From Pandoraea communis (lineage in GTDB: Bacteria; Pseudomonadota; Gammaproteobacteria; Burkholderiales; Burkholderiaceae): a DNA stretch of 64,000 nucleotides. The notes under the pieces were generated by a model, which made no database searches, was not told the DNA's origin, and saw only the letters and a list, made by a program, of their open reading frames with translations. The translations under genes and the position numbers were made by a program. The stretch covers positions 496,001-560,000 of the forward strand of contig NZ_CABPSJ010000001.1 in NCBI RefSeq assembly GCF_902459745.1. Direction: 5' to 3'. Positions 31,315 to 40,316 of this stretch are shown piece after piece. How positions within the stretch are numbered: the first letter of the stretch is position 1; each line of letters starts with the position of its first letter.

Positions 31315-32220
31315 TCAGCCGAGCAGGAATATCTGGACGTAATGATCGACCAGCAGCGCCGCAAAGAGCAGCGACAGGTAGACGATCGAGTAGCGGAACA
31401 TCGAACGCGAGAGCGCATCGGAATAGTTGCGCCACAGCTTGATCGCGTACCCGAGGAAGATGCCCGAGAGCACGACCGCCGAGACCAGATACAGATAGCC
31501 GCTCATGCGATGCGCGAACGGCAGCAACGACACCGCGAACAGCACCACGCTGTAGAGCAGGATCTGCAGGCGCGTGTACTTCTCGCCATGCGTGATCGGC
31601 AACATCGGCAGGCCCGAATTCACGTAATCCTGACGGCGATAGAGCGCGAGCGCCCAGAAGTGCGGCGGCGTCCAGACGAAGATGATGAGCACCAGAATCC
31701 ACGCGTCGGCCGGCACGGCGCCGGTGGCGGCGGCCCAGCCGAGCGCCGGTGGCATCGCGCCCGACGCGCCGCCGATCACGATGTTCTGCGGCGTGGAAGG
31801 CTTGAGGATGATGGTGTAGATCAGCGCGTAGCCGACGAACGTGGCGAGCGTGAGCCACATCGTGAGCGCGTTGGTGAACGTGTAGAGCACCACCATGCCG
31901 GCCGCGCCGAGGATCGTCGAGAAGACGATGATCTGCCAGGGGGCGATCTCACCGCGCGCGGACGGACGCCACGCCGTACGGCGCATGAGCGCGTCGACGC
32001 GTTGTTCGATCAGGCAGTTCACGGCGAAGGCGGACCCGGCCAGCAGCCAGATACCGATGGTGCCGCCGATCAGCACCTGCCACGGCACCATGCCGCGCGT
32101 GGACAGGAACATGCCGATGACGGCGCAGAAGACGGCGAGCTGCGTCACACGGGGCTTGGTCAACGCCCAGTACTGTGCGATACGGCTAGACGGCGGATGG
32201 GGAAGGGTCGTGCTTTTCAT
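31315..32220 (-). CDS. ctaB: Protoheme IX farnesyltransferase (heme O synthase)
   Basis: CtaB farnesylates heme B to heme O, the first step to heme A for cytochrome aa3. The 301-residue UbiA-family membrane protein has the prenyl-diphosphate motif [15 protein letters not shown] and the second acidic/aromatic region around [16 protein letters not shown]. It follows ctaA by 18 bases on the same strand. Confidence 0.95.
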   Translation of the reverse strand: MKSTTLPHPPSSRIAQYWALTKPRVTQLAVFCAVIGMFLSTRGMVPWQVLIGGTIGIWLLAGSAFAVNCLIEQRVDALMRRTAWRPSARGEIAPWQIIVFSTILGAAGMVVLYTFTNALTMWLTLATFVGYALIYTIILKPSTPQNIVIGGASGAMPPALGWAAATGAVPADAWILVLIIFVWTPPHFWALALYRRQDYVNSGLPMLPITHGEKYTRLQILLYSVVLFAVSLLPFAHRMSGYLYLVSAVVLSGIFLGYAIKLWRNYSDALSRSMFRYSIVYLSLLFAALLVDHYVQIFLLG

Positions 32221-32238
32221 ACACTCAGAGGCAATGCG

Positions 32239-33423
32239 CTACGCCGAGCCAGTCGGGGCGCCAGCGAGCGGTGCAGCCGGCTCCGCTGACGGGAGGGGCT
32301 TCTGGCGGGCCGGAAGGTCTGCCTGATCTGTCAGGCCGGCCGCAATGGACGCCGCCGTTCTGGCGGCGCGAATGCGGTAGTTTAACATAACGAGCAATAG
32401 CAGCAGGACGGCCGCCCCGCCGTTATGGGCGATGGCGTTGAGCAGCGGCCATTGGAAAACGATGTTCGACAACCCCGTCGCGAATTGCACGAACACCAGC
32501 ATCAATACCAGCATGGACGGCTTTCTGAGTGCGGCATGACGCCGCAGCCGGGTCGCCAGCCACGCCAGATACAGCACGACCACCACCGCGAACGTCCGGT
32601 GCACCCAGTGAATCGCCACGAGCGCGTCCATCGGAATCACCTCGCCACCGGCTGTTTTGCCCAACTCACGCCAGAGCTTGAAGCCGTTGTGGAAATCCAT
32701 CGGCGGTACCCACTGCCCCTGGCACGTCGGGAAATCGGTACAGGCCAGCACGGCGTAGTTGGTACTCACCCACCCGCCAAGCGCGATCTGGAACACCAGC
32801 AGCGCCAATCCGATCAAAGCCGCCCAGCGCCAGCGCAACGCGCCCGGATCGGCCGCCACGCTCGCCTGCGACATTTGACGCGACGCCAGCCACACAAGCG
32901 ATCCGAGCAAAGTCAGCGCTAACATCAGGTGCGTGGTGACGATCACCGGCTGGAGCTTCATCGTGACGGTCCACGCGCCGAACGCGCCCTGCACGCACAC
33001 GAGGATGAATAGCCACGTGGCGAACCAGGGTGATTGCTTGAGTTCGCGCCGCTTCACCCATGCCATCACCATCAGCACGATGATGAGCACACCCACCGAC
33101 ATGGCGAAGTAACGATGGATCATCTCGATCCACGCCTTCAGGAACGTTACCGGCCCGGTGGGCAGCAGCGACTGCGCGGCGTGAATGTCCGCATGCGCGG
33201 CGAACGGCGACGACGTGCCGTAGCAACCCGGCCAGTCGGGGCACCCAAGCCCCGAATCCGTGAGCCGCGTGAAGCCGCCGAACATGATCAGGTCGAGCGT
33301 GAGAAAGGTCGTCACCCAGGCCAGCTTGCGGTACTTGTTCGCATCGCGGCGCAACAGCACCCAGCCGAGCGGCAGTACGGCAATACACAGGCCGATGAAG
33401 CCCAGTTCCAGAAGGTAAAGCAT
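32239..33423 (-). CDS. ctaA: Heme A synthase (COX15 type)
   Basis: CtaA oxidises the C8 methyl of heme O to give heme A. The 394-residue membrane protein has about eight helices and histidines in EMIHRYFA, VTTHLM, IHWVHR and IAHNGG that bind the hemes. The paired cysteines (GLGCPDWPGC and ACTDFPTCQG) in two periplasmic loops are typical. The C-terminal 40 residues are Ala/Pro-rich and not part of the domain. Confidence 0.94.
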   Translation of the reverse strand: MLYLLELGFIGLCIAVLPLGWVLLRRDANKYRKLAWVTTFLTLDLIMFGGFTRLTDSGLGCPDWPGCYGTSSPFAAHADIHAAQSLLPTGPVTFLKAWIEMIHRYFAMSVGVLIIVLMVMAWVKRRELKQSPWFATWLFILVCVQGAFGAWTVTMKLQPVIVTTHLMLALTLLGSLVWLASRQMSQASVAADPGALRWRWAALIGLALLVFQIALGGWVSTNYAVLACTDFPTCQGQWVPPMDFHNGFKLWRELGKTAGGEVIPMDALVAIHWVHRTFAVVVVLYLAWLATRLRRHAALRKPSMLVLMLVFVQFATGLSNIVFQWPLLNAIAHNGGAAVLLLLLVMLNYRIRAARTAASIAAGLTDQADLPARQKPLPSAEPAAPLAGAPTGSA

Positions 33424-33498
33424 CGGTTTTACGTCAGTTCCTCGTCATCTTCCGTGCGCCGTTGCGCCCGGTCTCATTCGCATTGCGGGGCGTGCCCC

Positions 33499-34131
33499 TC
33501 AACCCGTTCCCGACCATTTGAGCAATCGGGACAGATCGCTCTTGATCTTGCCCGGATCGGCGTTTTTCGGGAACGCCATCATCAGGTTGCCCAGCGGGTC
33601 GACCAGATAGATATGGTCGCGCAGCCCCGTACCGTCCTGCGTCGGCAGCCACGACGCCAACGCGACCGGGTCGGTCCGCAGGCGGCGCGTATCTTCATAT
33701 GCCGCGTCGAGTTTGCCGGACACCGGGGCGTCATCCGTGACCAGCCACAGCGTTTCCACGCGCGTACGCTCATTGCCCTGCAACACGCGAATCTGCCGCA
33801 TGTAGAAGAGCTTGCTCACGCAATTCTCGTCACACGCGGCGGTGTCTGCGCTGATCATCAGCCACTTGCCCTTGAGCGACGACAACGGCAGCGTCTCGCC
33901 CGTCTCGTCGTCGCGCACCAGCAGCGCAGGCAGCGGCCGCTGCGGTTCGATCAACTTCCCGTAGGCCGACGTGCCACCCTGCGGTTTGAACACGTAATAC
34001 ATCAGATAGGCCGCCACCGCAGGCGCTGCACACACCACGAACAGCAGCACCAGCATGCGCCGCGCACGGCGTCGTTGCATCGGATCGATGGCGGGGCTAC
34101 CCGTGCCTCCGGGACTCACGTCTGTATTCAT
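33499..34131 (-). CDS. Membrane-anchored SCO-like thioredoxin-fold protein
   Basis: This 210-residue protein has a basic N-terminus, one transmembrane helix (MLVLLFVVCAAPAVAAYLMY) and a periplasmic domain with CDENC and, further on, DHIYLVDPLGN. These match the CxxxC and histidine region of SCO proteins (compare CPDVC and DHTAGIYVFDP in the other SCO encoded in this window). It lies eight bases after surf1 and 75 before ctaA, which supports a role in oxidase assembly. Copper binding is inferred from the motif only. Confidence 0.75.
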   Translation of the reverse strand: MNTDVSPGGTGSPAIDPMQRRRARRMLVLLFVVCAAPAVAAYLMYYVFKPQGGTSAYGKLIEPQRPLPALLVRDDETGETLPLSSLKGKWLMISADTAACDENCVSKLFYMRQIRVLQGNERTRVETLWLVTDDAPVSGKLDAAYEDTRRLRTDPVALASWLPTQDGTGLRDHIYLVDPLGNLMMAFPKNADPGKIKSDLSRLLKWSGTG

Positions 34132-34138
34132 GCTCGCC

Positions 34139-34888
34139 TCATGCCCGCTTTAAGGGGTGGGTGGCTGTCGCCAGCTGGCGTCCGCGCCGATAAGCCAGAC
34201 GAAGTCCCAGCAGCGCAAGAATCAGCGACATGCCGAACCATTGCGCCATGTATCCATAATTGCGATCCGCGCCGCTCGCCGGCGCAGGCCAGTCGCGCAG
34301 CAGATGATCGCCCGTGTCGTTGGTCTGCATGACGACGAACGGTTGCAGCGGCAGCGACGTCTCACGCGCGTAATCCGCCACGTCGAGATTCTGGCGAATG
34401 ACCAGTCCCGCCGCCGAACCGCCCCGGCCCAATTCGAAGGCGCGCGACGCGTCAGGCTGCGCAATGCCCTCGATGGTGATATCGCCTGCGGGGGTCGCAT
34501 ACGGCATGATCGCCGCGCGATCGCGCAAGTCGCGCGGCAGCCATCCGCGATTGACGAGCACCACATGGTCCGGCGCCGTCTGCAACGCCATCACCACGTA
34601 AAAGCCGGGCAGTTCGTTGCGCGGACGATTGTCCAGATACACCACCCGGTTCTGCAGGAAGCGCCCCGTGACACGCACGCGCCGGTTCGCCACGTCGCTC
34701 AGCGAATAGGTCTGCGCACCCAGCACGATGACTGGCGCATGTTCGGCCTGCGCTATCAGTGCCTGACGTGCCAGACGCATCTGCGCGCGCTGATACTGCC
34801 ACGCGCCGAGCGCCGCGGTAAGCATCACGCCCAGCAAAATCAGCAGCGCCGGTACCGGGCGCATGCCACGCAAGAGAGTTTTCAACAC
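34139..34888 (-). CDS. SURF1 family cytochrome oxidase assembly protein
   Basis: SURF1 helps insert heme A into cytochrome oxidase subunit I. The 249-residue protein has one transmembrane helix at each end (PALLILLGVMLTAALGAWQY and GMSLILALLGLRLAY) with the conserved periplasmic VYLDNRPRNELPGFYVV and LVNRGWLPRD. I chose the GTG at 34888 because AAGGA lies six bases upstream. The ATG two codons earlier leaves no spacing from that site. The frame stays open far upstream with no support. Confidence 0.88.
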   Translation of the reverse strand: MLKTLLRGMRPVPALLILLGVMLTAALGAWQYQRAQMRLARQALIAQAEHAPVIVLGAQTYSLSDVANRRVRVTGRFLQNRVVYLDNRPRNELPGFYVVMALQTAPDHVVLVNRGWLPRDLRDRAAIMPYATPAGDITIEGIAQPDASRAFELGRGGSAAGLVIRQNLDVADYARETSLPLQPFVVMQTNDTGDHLLRDWPAPASGADRNYGYMAQWFGMSLILALLGLRLAYRRGRQLATATHPLKRA

Positions 34889-34999
34889 GTACATTCCTTG
34901 TCTGGCAGCGCAATGAACGCCGGCGCAATACACTGCATTGCAGCATGCCAGCGCGTGCCCGTTGCCCGATAATGACGAATTCCCGTCATCGGACAAATC

Positions 35000-35203
35000 A
35001 TGCGCATCATCGTTGCCATCGCCTTCGTCCTGATTCTTGGCAGTCTGGCGTCCGCATTGTTTTTCATGATGCGAGACAAGGGCCGATCGAGTCGCACCGT
35101 GCATTCGCTCATGGTGCGTGTCGGCCTGTCGGTGACGCTGTTCCTGCTCATCCTGTTCGCCAACTGGATGGGCTGGATTCACAGCACGGGCATACGATAC
35201 TGA
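35000..35203 (+). CDS. DUF2909 twin transmembrane protein
   Basis: This 67-residue protein has two hydrophobic segments (IVAIAFVLILGSLASALFFM and VGLSVTLFLLILFANWMGW) joined by a basic loop (RDKGRSSRTVH), the form of the DUF2909 family found next to oxidase genes in betaproteobacteria. It is divergent from surf1 and convergent with ctaE. Its function is unknown. Confidence 0.82.
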   Translation: MRIIVAIAFVLILGSLASALFFMMRDKGRSSRTVHSLMVRVGLSVTLFLLILFANWMGWIHSTGIRY

Positions 35204-35414
35204 GTCCCACGCCGCACGCCTGCGGCAAATCGCCGCACCCCATCCCCACTGCCCGTCTTTGCTCCACGTAACGCTTGCGGCCATCGCGCGGTGCCGTGAC
35301 TTCGGACACCTCGCCAGCTGTGCGACATAAGGCCGCATTTGGCCGCCCTCCCGTCGCTGTCGTGCGCAAAGCCCCCACTGCCCTATCGGGTGACGACGGC
35401 GCCTGCAAATGGAA

Positions 35415-35437
35415 ACGCCGCCGGAATCCGGCGGCGT
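35415..35437 (-). terminator. Terminator after ctaE
   Basis: ACGCCGCCGG and CCGGCGGCGT form a ten-base-pair stem with a three-base loop. On the minus strand it is followed by TTCCATTTG. It lies 26 bases beyond the ctaE stop. Confidence 0.6.
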
Positions 35438-35462
35438 CCCGATCGTCGTGCCGGTCTCGACG

Positions 35463-36323
35463 TCAGAGCCAGTAGACCACGACGTACAGGCCCAGCCAGA
35501 CCACGTCGACAAAGTGCCAATACCAGGCAGCGCCCTCGAAACCGAAGTGATGCTCCGGCGTGAAATGCCCCTTCATCAGACGAATCAGCATGACGCTGAG
35601 CATGATCGCCCCCAGCATCACATGGAAACCGTGGAAGCCGGTGAGCAGGAAGAAGGTCGAGCCGTACACGCCCGAGGTGAGCTTCAGGTTCAGTTCGGTG
35701 TAGGCGTGGTGATATTCGTACGCCTGGAAGCCCAGGAACACGAAGCCCAGTACAACGGTGGCGAACAGCCAAAAGATCGCAGTGCCGCGATGGTTCGCGC
35801 GCAAAGCGTGGTGCGAGATCGTGAGCGTAACGCCCGACGTCAGCAGCAGTGCCGTGTTGAGTGTCGGGATCGGCCACGGCCCCATCGTCTCGAAGGCATC
35901 GACGACACCGGCCGGGCCGGTGTTCGGCCACACGGCGCTGAAGTCGGGCCACAACAGCTTGTTGTCGAGATCGCCGAGCCACGGCATCGCCAGCGTGCGT
36001 GCGTAGAACAGCGCGCCGAAGAACGCCGCAAAGAACATCACCTCGGAGAAGATGAACCAGCTCATGCCCCAGCGATAGGACGCATCGATGCGCTTGCCAT
36101 ACAGCCCGCCTTCGGACTCGGCAATCGAATCGCCGAACCAACTGCGCAGCACCCACAGCACCCACAGCAGGCCGGCCAGCGCCGTCCACGGTGCCCACGA
36201 TTGACCGTTGACCCACGCGGCGGCCGAGCCCAGCACCACCAGCAAGCCGACACTGCAGCTCACCGGGTGACGCGAGGGGGCCGGCACGAAGTAGTAAGGC
36301 GCCGTTTGGTGTTGACCGCTCAT
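35463..36323 (-). CDS. ctaE: Cytochrome c oxidase subunit III
   Basis: This is subunit III of the aa3 oxidase, 286 residues with seven helices. The signature is spread over WGMSWFIFSEVMFFAAFFGA, with the conserved Glu in SEVMFF, then HHALRANHRG and GFHGFHVMLG. The C-terminus WYWHFVDVVWLGLYVVVYWL is typical. It is last in the ctaC-ctaD-ctaG-ctaE run. Confidence 0.96.
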   Translation of the reverse strand: MSGQHQTAPYYFVPAPSRHPVSCSVGLLVVLGSAAAWVNGQSWAPWTALAGLLWVLWVLRSWFGDSIAESEGGLYGKRIDASYRWGMSWFIFSEVMFFAAFFGALFYARTLAMPWLGDLDNKLLWPDFSAVWPNTGPAGVVDAFETMGPWPIPTLNTALLLTSGVTLTISHHALRANHRGTAIFWLFATVVLGFVFLGFQAYEYHHAYTELNLKLTSGVYGSTFFLLTGFHGFHVMLGAIMLSVMLIRLMKGHFTPEHHFGFEGAAWYWHFVDVVWLGLYVVVYWL

Positions 36324-36363
36324 GCTTATCTCTCCAGGCTGGGTTCTCTTTTATTTATGCCAT

Positions 36364-36585
36364 TCACGTCGCGAGCCGAATGGCGAGCTTCGCCAACAGC
36401 ACCAGCGCCACGACAAACAGGATGCCCCCGATCAGTCCCGCCAGGATCAGATGCACAGGGTTGAGCTGCGCCATGTCGCGGTCGTGATCACGCCCCTTGC
36501 GCACGCCAAAAAACGACCAGAACACCGCCTTGATGGTCTGGACGAATGACAGCTTGCGCTGAGTCGCCTCCTTCAGGTCATCCAT
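36364..36585 (-). CDS. DUF2970 small membrane protein
   Basis: This 73-residue protein has a soluble start (MDDLKEATQRKLSFVQTIKA), the conserved VFWSFFGVRKG and one C-terminal transmembrane helix. The DUF2970 family occurs between ctaG and ctaE in betaproteobacteria; an oxidase-related role is inferred only from that. It overlaps the ctaG end by eight bases. Confidence 0.85.
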   Translation of the reverse strand: MDDLKEATQRKLSFVQTIKAVFWSFFGVRKGRDHDRDMAQLNPVHLILAGLIGGILFVVALVLLAKLAIRLAT

Positions 36586-37231
36586 TGCTGCCCTTGCCTC
36601 CTCCTGTCGCTCCTGCGCTCAACTTGCCGCTTTGCGCGTCCACCGTGGCGTCCGCGCGCTGATTGGCGTCATTCTTGCCGAGATCGAAAAAAGTATAGGA
36701 CAGCGTGATCGTATTCACATCCTTGGGCAGCTTCGTGTCCACCACGAACACCACCGGGAATTCCTTGGCCTCTCCGGCCTTGAGTGTCTGTTGCGTGAAG
36801 CAGAAGCACTCGATCTTCTTGAAGTAGCTCGCCGCCTGCGCCGGAGCGTAGCTCGGAATCGCCTGCGCACGGACTTCATGCGGCTGCTGGTTCGCCACTT
36901 CGTACTCGATGGTCGCCATCTGTCCGGGGTGCACCGTCAGACTGCTCTTCGCCGGCTTGAAGCGTAGCGGTCCCTGCGCGTTGGCATCGAATTCGACAGT
37001 GATCGTGCGGCTTTCGTCGATCTGCGAATTGCGCGCCGCAATCTCAGTCGTGCGATCGCCCAACTGGTTGATGCCCACGAGATCGCAGAATGCGCGGTAG
37101 AACGGCACCATCGCGTAGCCGAAACCGAACATCACCGCGACCAGCAGCAGCAACTTGCTGAAAGTGCGCACGTTGATTCGTCGCAAGCCGCCCATATTCG
37201 CCTTGATGGCTCCCCGTTCAATGGTGTCCAT
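36578..37231 (-). CDS. ctaG: Cytochrome c oxidase assembly protein CtaG (COX11)
   Basis: COX11-type CtaG delivers copper to the CuB site of subunit I. The product, about 217 residues, has an N-terminal membrane anchor (LLLLVAVMFGFGYAMVPFYR) and a periplasmic immunoglobulin-like domain with the copper-binding CFCFTQQTLKAGE. The start is uncertain: ATG at 37231, ATG at 37195 close to AAGGCG, or GTG at 37243. Confidence 0.92.
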   Translation of the reverse strand: MDTIERGAIKANMGGLRRINVRTFSKLLLLVAVMFGFGYAMVPFYRAFCDLVGINQLGDRTTEIAARNSQIDESRTITVEFDANAQGPLRFKPAKSSLTVHPGQMATIEYEVANQQPHEVRAQAIPSYAPAQAASYFKKIECFCFTQQTLKAGEAKEFPVVFVVDTKLPKDVNTITLSYTFFDLGKNDANQRADATVDAQSGKLSAGATGGGKGSNG

Positions 37232-37295
37232 GCCGTGCGGCACGCTGGCCTCATGGCATCACCGGGCACCCCGCTGCATTGGCGAGGCGTCCGAT

Positions 37296-37415
37296 TCAAA
37301 TACCGCCCGTCAGCTTGGTCTTGATCATCACCCCAACGAAGAAAACCACCACGACCGAGGCGAGAATCAGCCCCGTGCGCAGGTTCTTCGCTCGCTGTTC
37401 GCGACTGGCTGCCAT
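37296..37415 (-). CDS. Cytochrome oxidase small assembly protein (39 residues)
   Basis: This tiny protein has a basic start (MAASREQRAKNLRTG) and one transmembrane helix (LILASVVVVFFVGVMI). It starts two bases after the ctaD stop, with GAAGGTG inside the ctaD 3' end as ribosome site, and precedes ctaG. A small membrane protein at this place is conserved in betaproteobacterial cox operons. Its role is inferred from position. Confidence 0.8.
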   Translation of the reverse strand: MAASREQRAKNLRTGLILASVVVVFFVGVMIKTKLTGGI

Positions 37416-37417
37416 GG

Positions 37418-39010
37418 TCAATGCACCTTCGGCGGCGTTTCGAAGGTGTGGAACGGCGCCGGGCTCGGCACGGTCCACTCCAGGCCTTCCGCACCATCCC
37501 ACGGCTTGGCTTCGGCGGCCGGGCCGCCGCGCCACGTCGGCAGCGCCACGAAGAACAGGAAGTACACCTGCATCAGGCCGAAACCGAAAGCACCGATCGT
37601 CGCGAGCTGGTTGAAGTCCGTGAACTGTGCCGGGTAGTCGGCATAGCGGCGCGGCATACCGGCCAGCCCCAGGAAGTGCATCGGGAAGAACGTCACGTTG
37701 AACGTGATGAGCGAGCCCCAGAAGTGGAACTTGCCGCGCCACTCGTTGTACATGTGGCCTGTCCACTTCGGCACCCAGTAATAGAACCCGGAGAAGAGCG
37801 CGAATAATGAACCGGCCACGAGCACGTAGTGGAAGTGCGCCACCACGTAGTAAGTGCCGTGCATCTGAATGTCGAGCGGCGCGAGCGAGAGCATCAGGCC
37901 GGTGAAGCCGCCCATCGTGAACACGAAGAGGAAGCCGACGGCGAAGAGCATCGGCGACTCGAACGAGAGCGAGCCCTTCCACATCGTGGCAACCCAGTTG
38001 AAGACCTTCACGCCGGTCGGCACCGAGATCAGCATCGTGGCGTACATGAAGAAGAGCTGGCCCGTGACCGGCATGCCCGTCACGAACATGTGGTGCGCCC
38101 ACACCATGAACGACAGAATCGCGATCGACGCCGTGGCGTACACCATCGAGCTATAGCCGAACAACCGCTTGCGCGAGAACGCCGGAATCACCTGCGAGAC
38201 GATCCCGAACGCCGGCAGAATCATGATGTACACCTCCGGGTGTCCGAAGAACCAGAAGATGTGCTGATACATGACCGGATCGCCGCCGCCCGCCGCGTTG
38301 AAGAACGACGTGCCGAAGTGCCGATCCGTGAGCAGCATCGTGATCGCGCCGGCGAGCACCGGCATCACGGCGATGAGCAGATAGGCGGTGATCAGCCACG
38401 TCCACACGAACATCGGCATCTTCATGAGCGTCATGCCCGGCGCGCGCATGTTCAGGATGGTCACGATGATGTTGATCGCGCCCATGATCGACGACGCCCC
38501 CAGAATGTGCGCACCGAAAATCGCCAGATCCTGGCCGGGGCCCATCTGCACCGACAGCGGCGCGTACATCGTCCAGCCGGCTGCCGTGGCACCGCCCGGC
38601 ACGAGAAACGACGAGATCAGCAACAGACCGCCAACGGGCAGCAGCCAGAAGCTGAAGTTGTTCATCCGCGCGAAGGCCATGTCCGACGCGCCGATCTGCA
38701 ACGGGATCATCCAGTTCGCGAACCCCACGAACGCCGGCATGATCGCGCCGAAAATCATCACCAGCCCGTGCATGGTGGTGAGCTGGTTGAAGAACTCCGG
38801 ACGAATGAACTGCAAGCCCGGTTCGAACAATTCCGCACGGATCATCAACGCCATCACGCCGCCCGAGAGCAGCATGACGAACGAGAAGATCATGTACATC
38901 GTGCCGATGTCCTTGTGATTCGTCGCGAACAGCCAGCGTCGCCATCCGTGCGGATGGTCGTGCGCGTGATCGTCGTGACCCGCCACGTGATCGTGAGCGA
39001 TGGAACTCAT
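37418..39010 (-). CDS. ctaD: Cytochrome c oxidase subunit I
   Basis: Catalytic subunit of the aa3-type heme-copper oxidase, 530 residues and twelve helices. Visible are the heme a ligand in TTMHGLVMIF, the CuB histidine with the cross-linked tyrosine in FGHPEVYIMILP, the histidine pair in VWAHHMFV and the heme a3/heme a ligands in VVAHFHYVL. The N-terminus is rich in histidine. I chose the ATG at 39010 (MSSIAHDH), which has AAGGAGA six bases upstream. Confidence 0.97.
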   Translation of the reverse strand: MSSIAHDHVAGHDDHAHDHPHGWRRWLFATNHKDIGTMYMIFSFVMLLSGGVMALMIRAELFEPGLQFIRPEFFNQLTTMHGLVMIFGAIMPAFVGFANWMIPLQIGASDMAFARMNNFSFWLLPVGGLLLISSFLVPGGATAAGWTMYAPLSVQMGPGQDLAIFGAHILGASSIMGAINIIVTILNMRAPGMTLMKMPMFVWTWLITAYLLIAVMPVLAGAITMLLTDRHFGTSFFNAAGGGDPVMYQHIFWFFGHPEVYIMILPAFGIVSQVIPAFSRKRLFGYSSMVYATASIAILSFMVWAHHMFVTGMPVTGQLFFMYATMLISVPTGVKVFNWVATMWKGSLSFESPMLFAVGFLFVFTMGGFTGLMLSLAPLDIQMHGTYYVVAHFHYVLVAGSLFALFSGFYYWVPKWTGHMYNEWRGKFHFWGSLITFNVTFFPMHFLGLAGMPRRYADYPAQFTDFNQLATIGAFGFGLMQVYFLFFVALPTWRGGPAAEAKPWDGAEGLEWTVPSPAPFHTFETPPKVH

Positions 39011-39045
39011 ACCCAATCTCCTTCCTCGAACTGGTCGAACGGCAC

Positions 39046-40251
39046 TTAACTGTTCTTCGCTGCGCCAGCGTCGGCAGCCCCTGCGGCATTCGCCGACTTG
39101 TTGCCACGCGCTTCACGCACCTGCGCCGGCTGAACGACGTCACCGGTCTTGTTGCTCCACGAATTGCGCTCGAACGTGATGACGGCCGCAAGCTCCACAT
39201 CGTTCAGATGCGACCAGTTAGGCATCGCATTCTTGCCGTGCAGCACGATGCTGATGTGATCTGCCACCGGGCCGTTCACGATCTTGCCGCCATCGAGCGC
39301 CGGGAAGGCACCGCCGCCCTTGCCGTTCGGCTGATGGCACACCGCACAATTCGACGCGTAGACCTTCTGGCCGCGCTCCATCAGTTCCTGCACGGTGTAC
39401 GTCTTGTTCGGATCGTCGGCCGACGCCGCCATCTGCTTCTTCTGCGTATCGACCCACTTGTTGTAATCGTCTTCGGAGACCACCTTCACCACGACCGGCA
39501 TGAACGCGTGCTCCTTTCCGCACAGCTCGGTACAGAAGCCGCGATACTCGCCGACCTTCTCCGCCTTGAACCACGTATCGCGTACGAAGCCCGGAATCGC
39601 ATCCTGCTTGATACCGAACGCGGGCACGTAGAACGAGTGGATCACGTCGTTGGCCGTCGTGATGAGACGCACCTTCTTGTTGACCGGCACGACCATCGGG
39701 TTGTCGACTTCCTGCAAATAGGTGTTGCTCTTCGGTGCCTGGCCGTCGATCTGGCTGCGCGGCGTGGTGAGTGTGGAGAGGAACCTAATGCCCTCGCCTT
39801 CGCCCTTCAGGTAGTCGTAGCCCCACTTCCACTGATAGCCGGTCACCTTGATCGTGATGTCGGCGTTGGTCGTGTCCTTCATGGCGACCACGGTTTTCGT
39901 GGCGGGCAGCGCCATCAGAATCACGATGATGAACGGCACGACCGTCCAGATCACCTCGACCGTGGTGCTCTCGTGAAAATTCGCGGGTTGATGGCCCTTG
40001 GATTTGCGGTGTTTGAAGATCGAATAGAACATCACACCGAACACCGCGAGGAAGATCACCAGACAGATGATCAGCATCATGGTGTGAAGGCTGTGAAGCT
40101 CTTGCGCGAGTTTCGTGACCGGCGGCTGGAAGTTGAGTTCGTTGACGGCAGGCCCCCCCGGCATATCGGTGACCGCCGCCAGTGCCGGAGCGCCGGCGAA
40201 CAGTGAGGCGCCCGCAAGGAAAGCCGCCAAGGCGTGTTTCGTTTTTTTCAT
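39046..40251 (-). CDS. ctaC: Cytochrome c oxidase subunit II with fused cytochrome c domain
   Basis: Subunit II carries the CuA electron entry site. The 401-residue protein has a signal peptide (MKKTKHALAAFLAGASLFAG), two helices, the CuA domain with HSFYVPAFGIKQ and CTELCGKEHAFM, and a C-terminal cytochrome c domain with CAVCH and a possible axial Met in NAMPNW. This makes the enzyme caa3-like. The start is ambiguous: ATG at 40251 follows AAGGAAG and ATG at 40275 follows GGGAGG. I favour 40251 because it gives a standard signal peptide. Confidence 0.95.
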   Translation of the reverse strand: MKKTKHALAAFLAGASLFAGAPALAAVTDMPGGPAVNELNFQPPVTKLAQELHSLHTMMLIICLVIFLAVFGVMFYSIFKHRKSKGHQPANFHESTTVEVIWTVVPFIIVILMALPATKTVVAMKDTTNADITIKVTGYQWKWGYDYLKGEGEGIRFLSTLTTPRSQIDGQAPKSNTYLQEVDNPMVVPVNKKVRLITTANDVIHSFYVPAFGIKQDAIPGFVRDTWFKAEKVGEYRGFCTELCGKEHAFMPVVVKVVSEDDYNKWVDTQKKQMAASADDPNKTYTVQELMERGQKVYASNCAVCHQPNGKGGGAFPALDGGKIVNGPVADHISIVLHGKNAMPNWSHLNDVELAAVITFERNSWSNKTGDVVQPAQVREARGNKSANAAGAADAGAAKNS

Positions 40252-40316
40252 AGCTTCCTTACCCAAAATTACCATCCAAATCCTCCCTGGCGGTCGCCCG
40301 AGATCGTCTCCATCTC

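Noticed and set aside
34889-35512. Upstream extension of the surf1 frame
   Set aside because: It runs through the divergent DUF2909 gene and lacks any ribosome site. SURF1 homology starts at about 34888.
37829-39049. 406-codon plus-strand frame opposite ctaD
   Set aside because: It mirrors the third-position GC bias of ctaD and has an improbable Arg/His/Glu composition.
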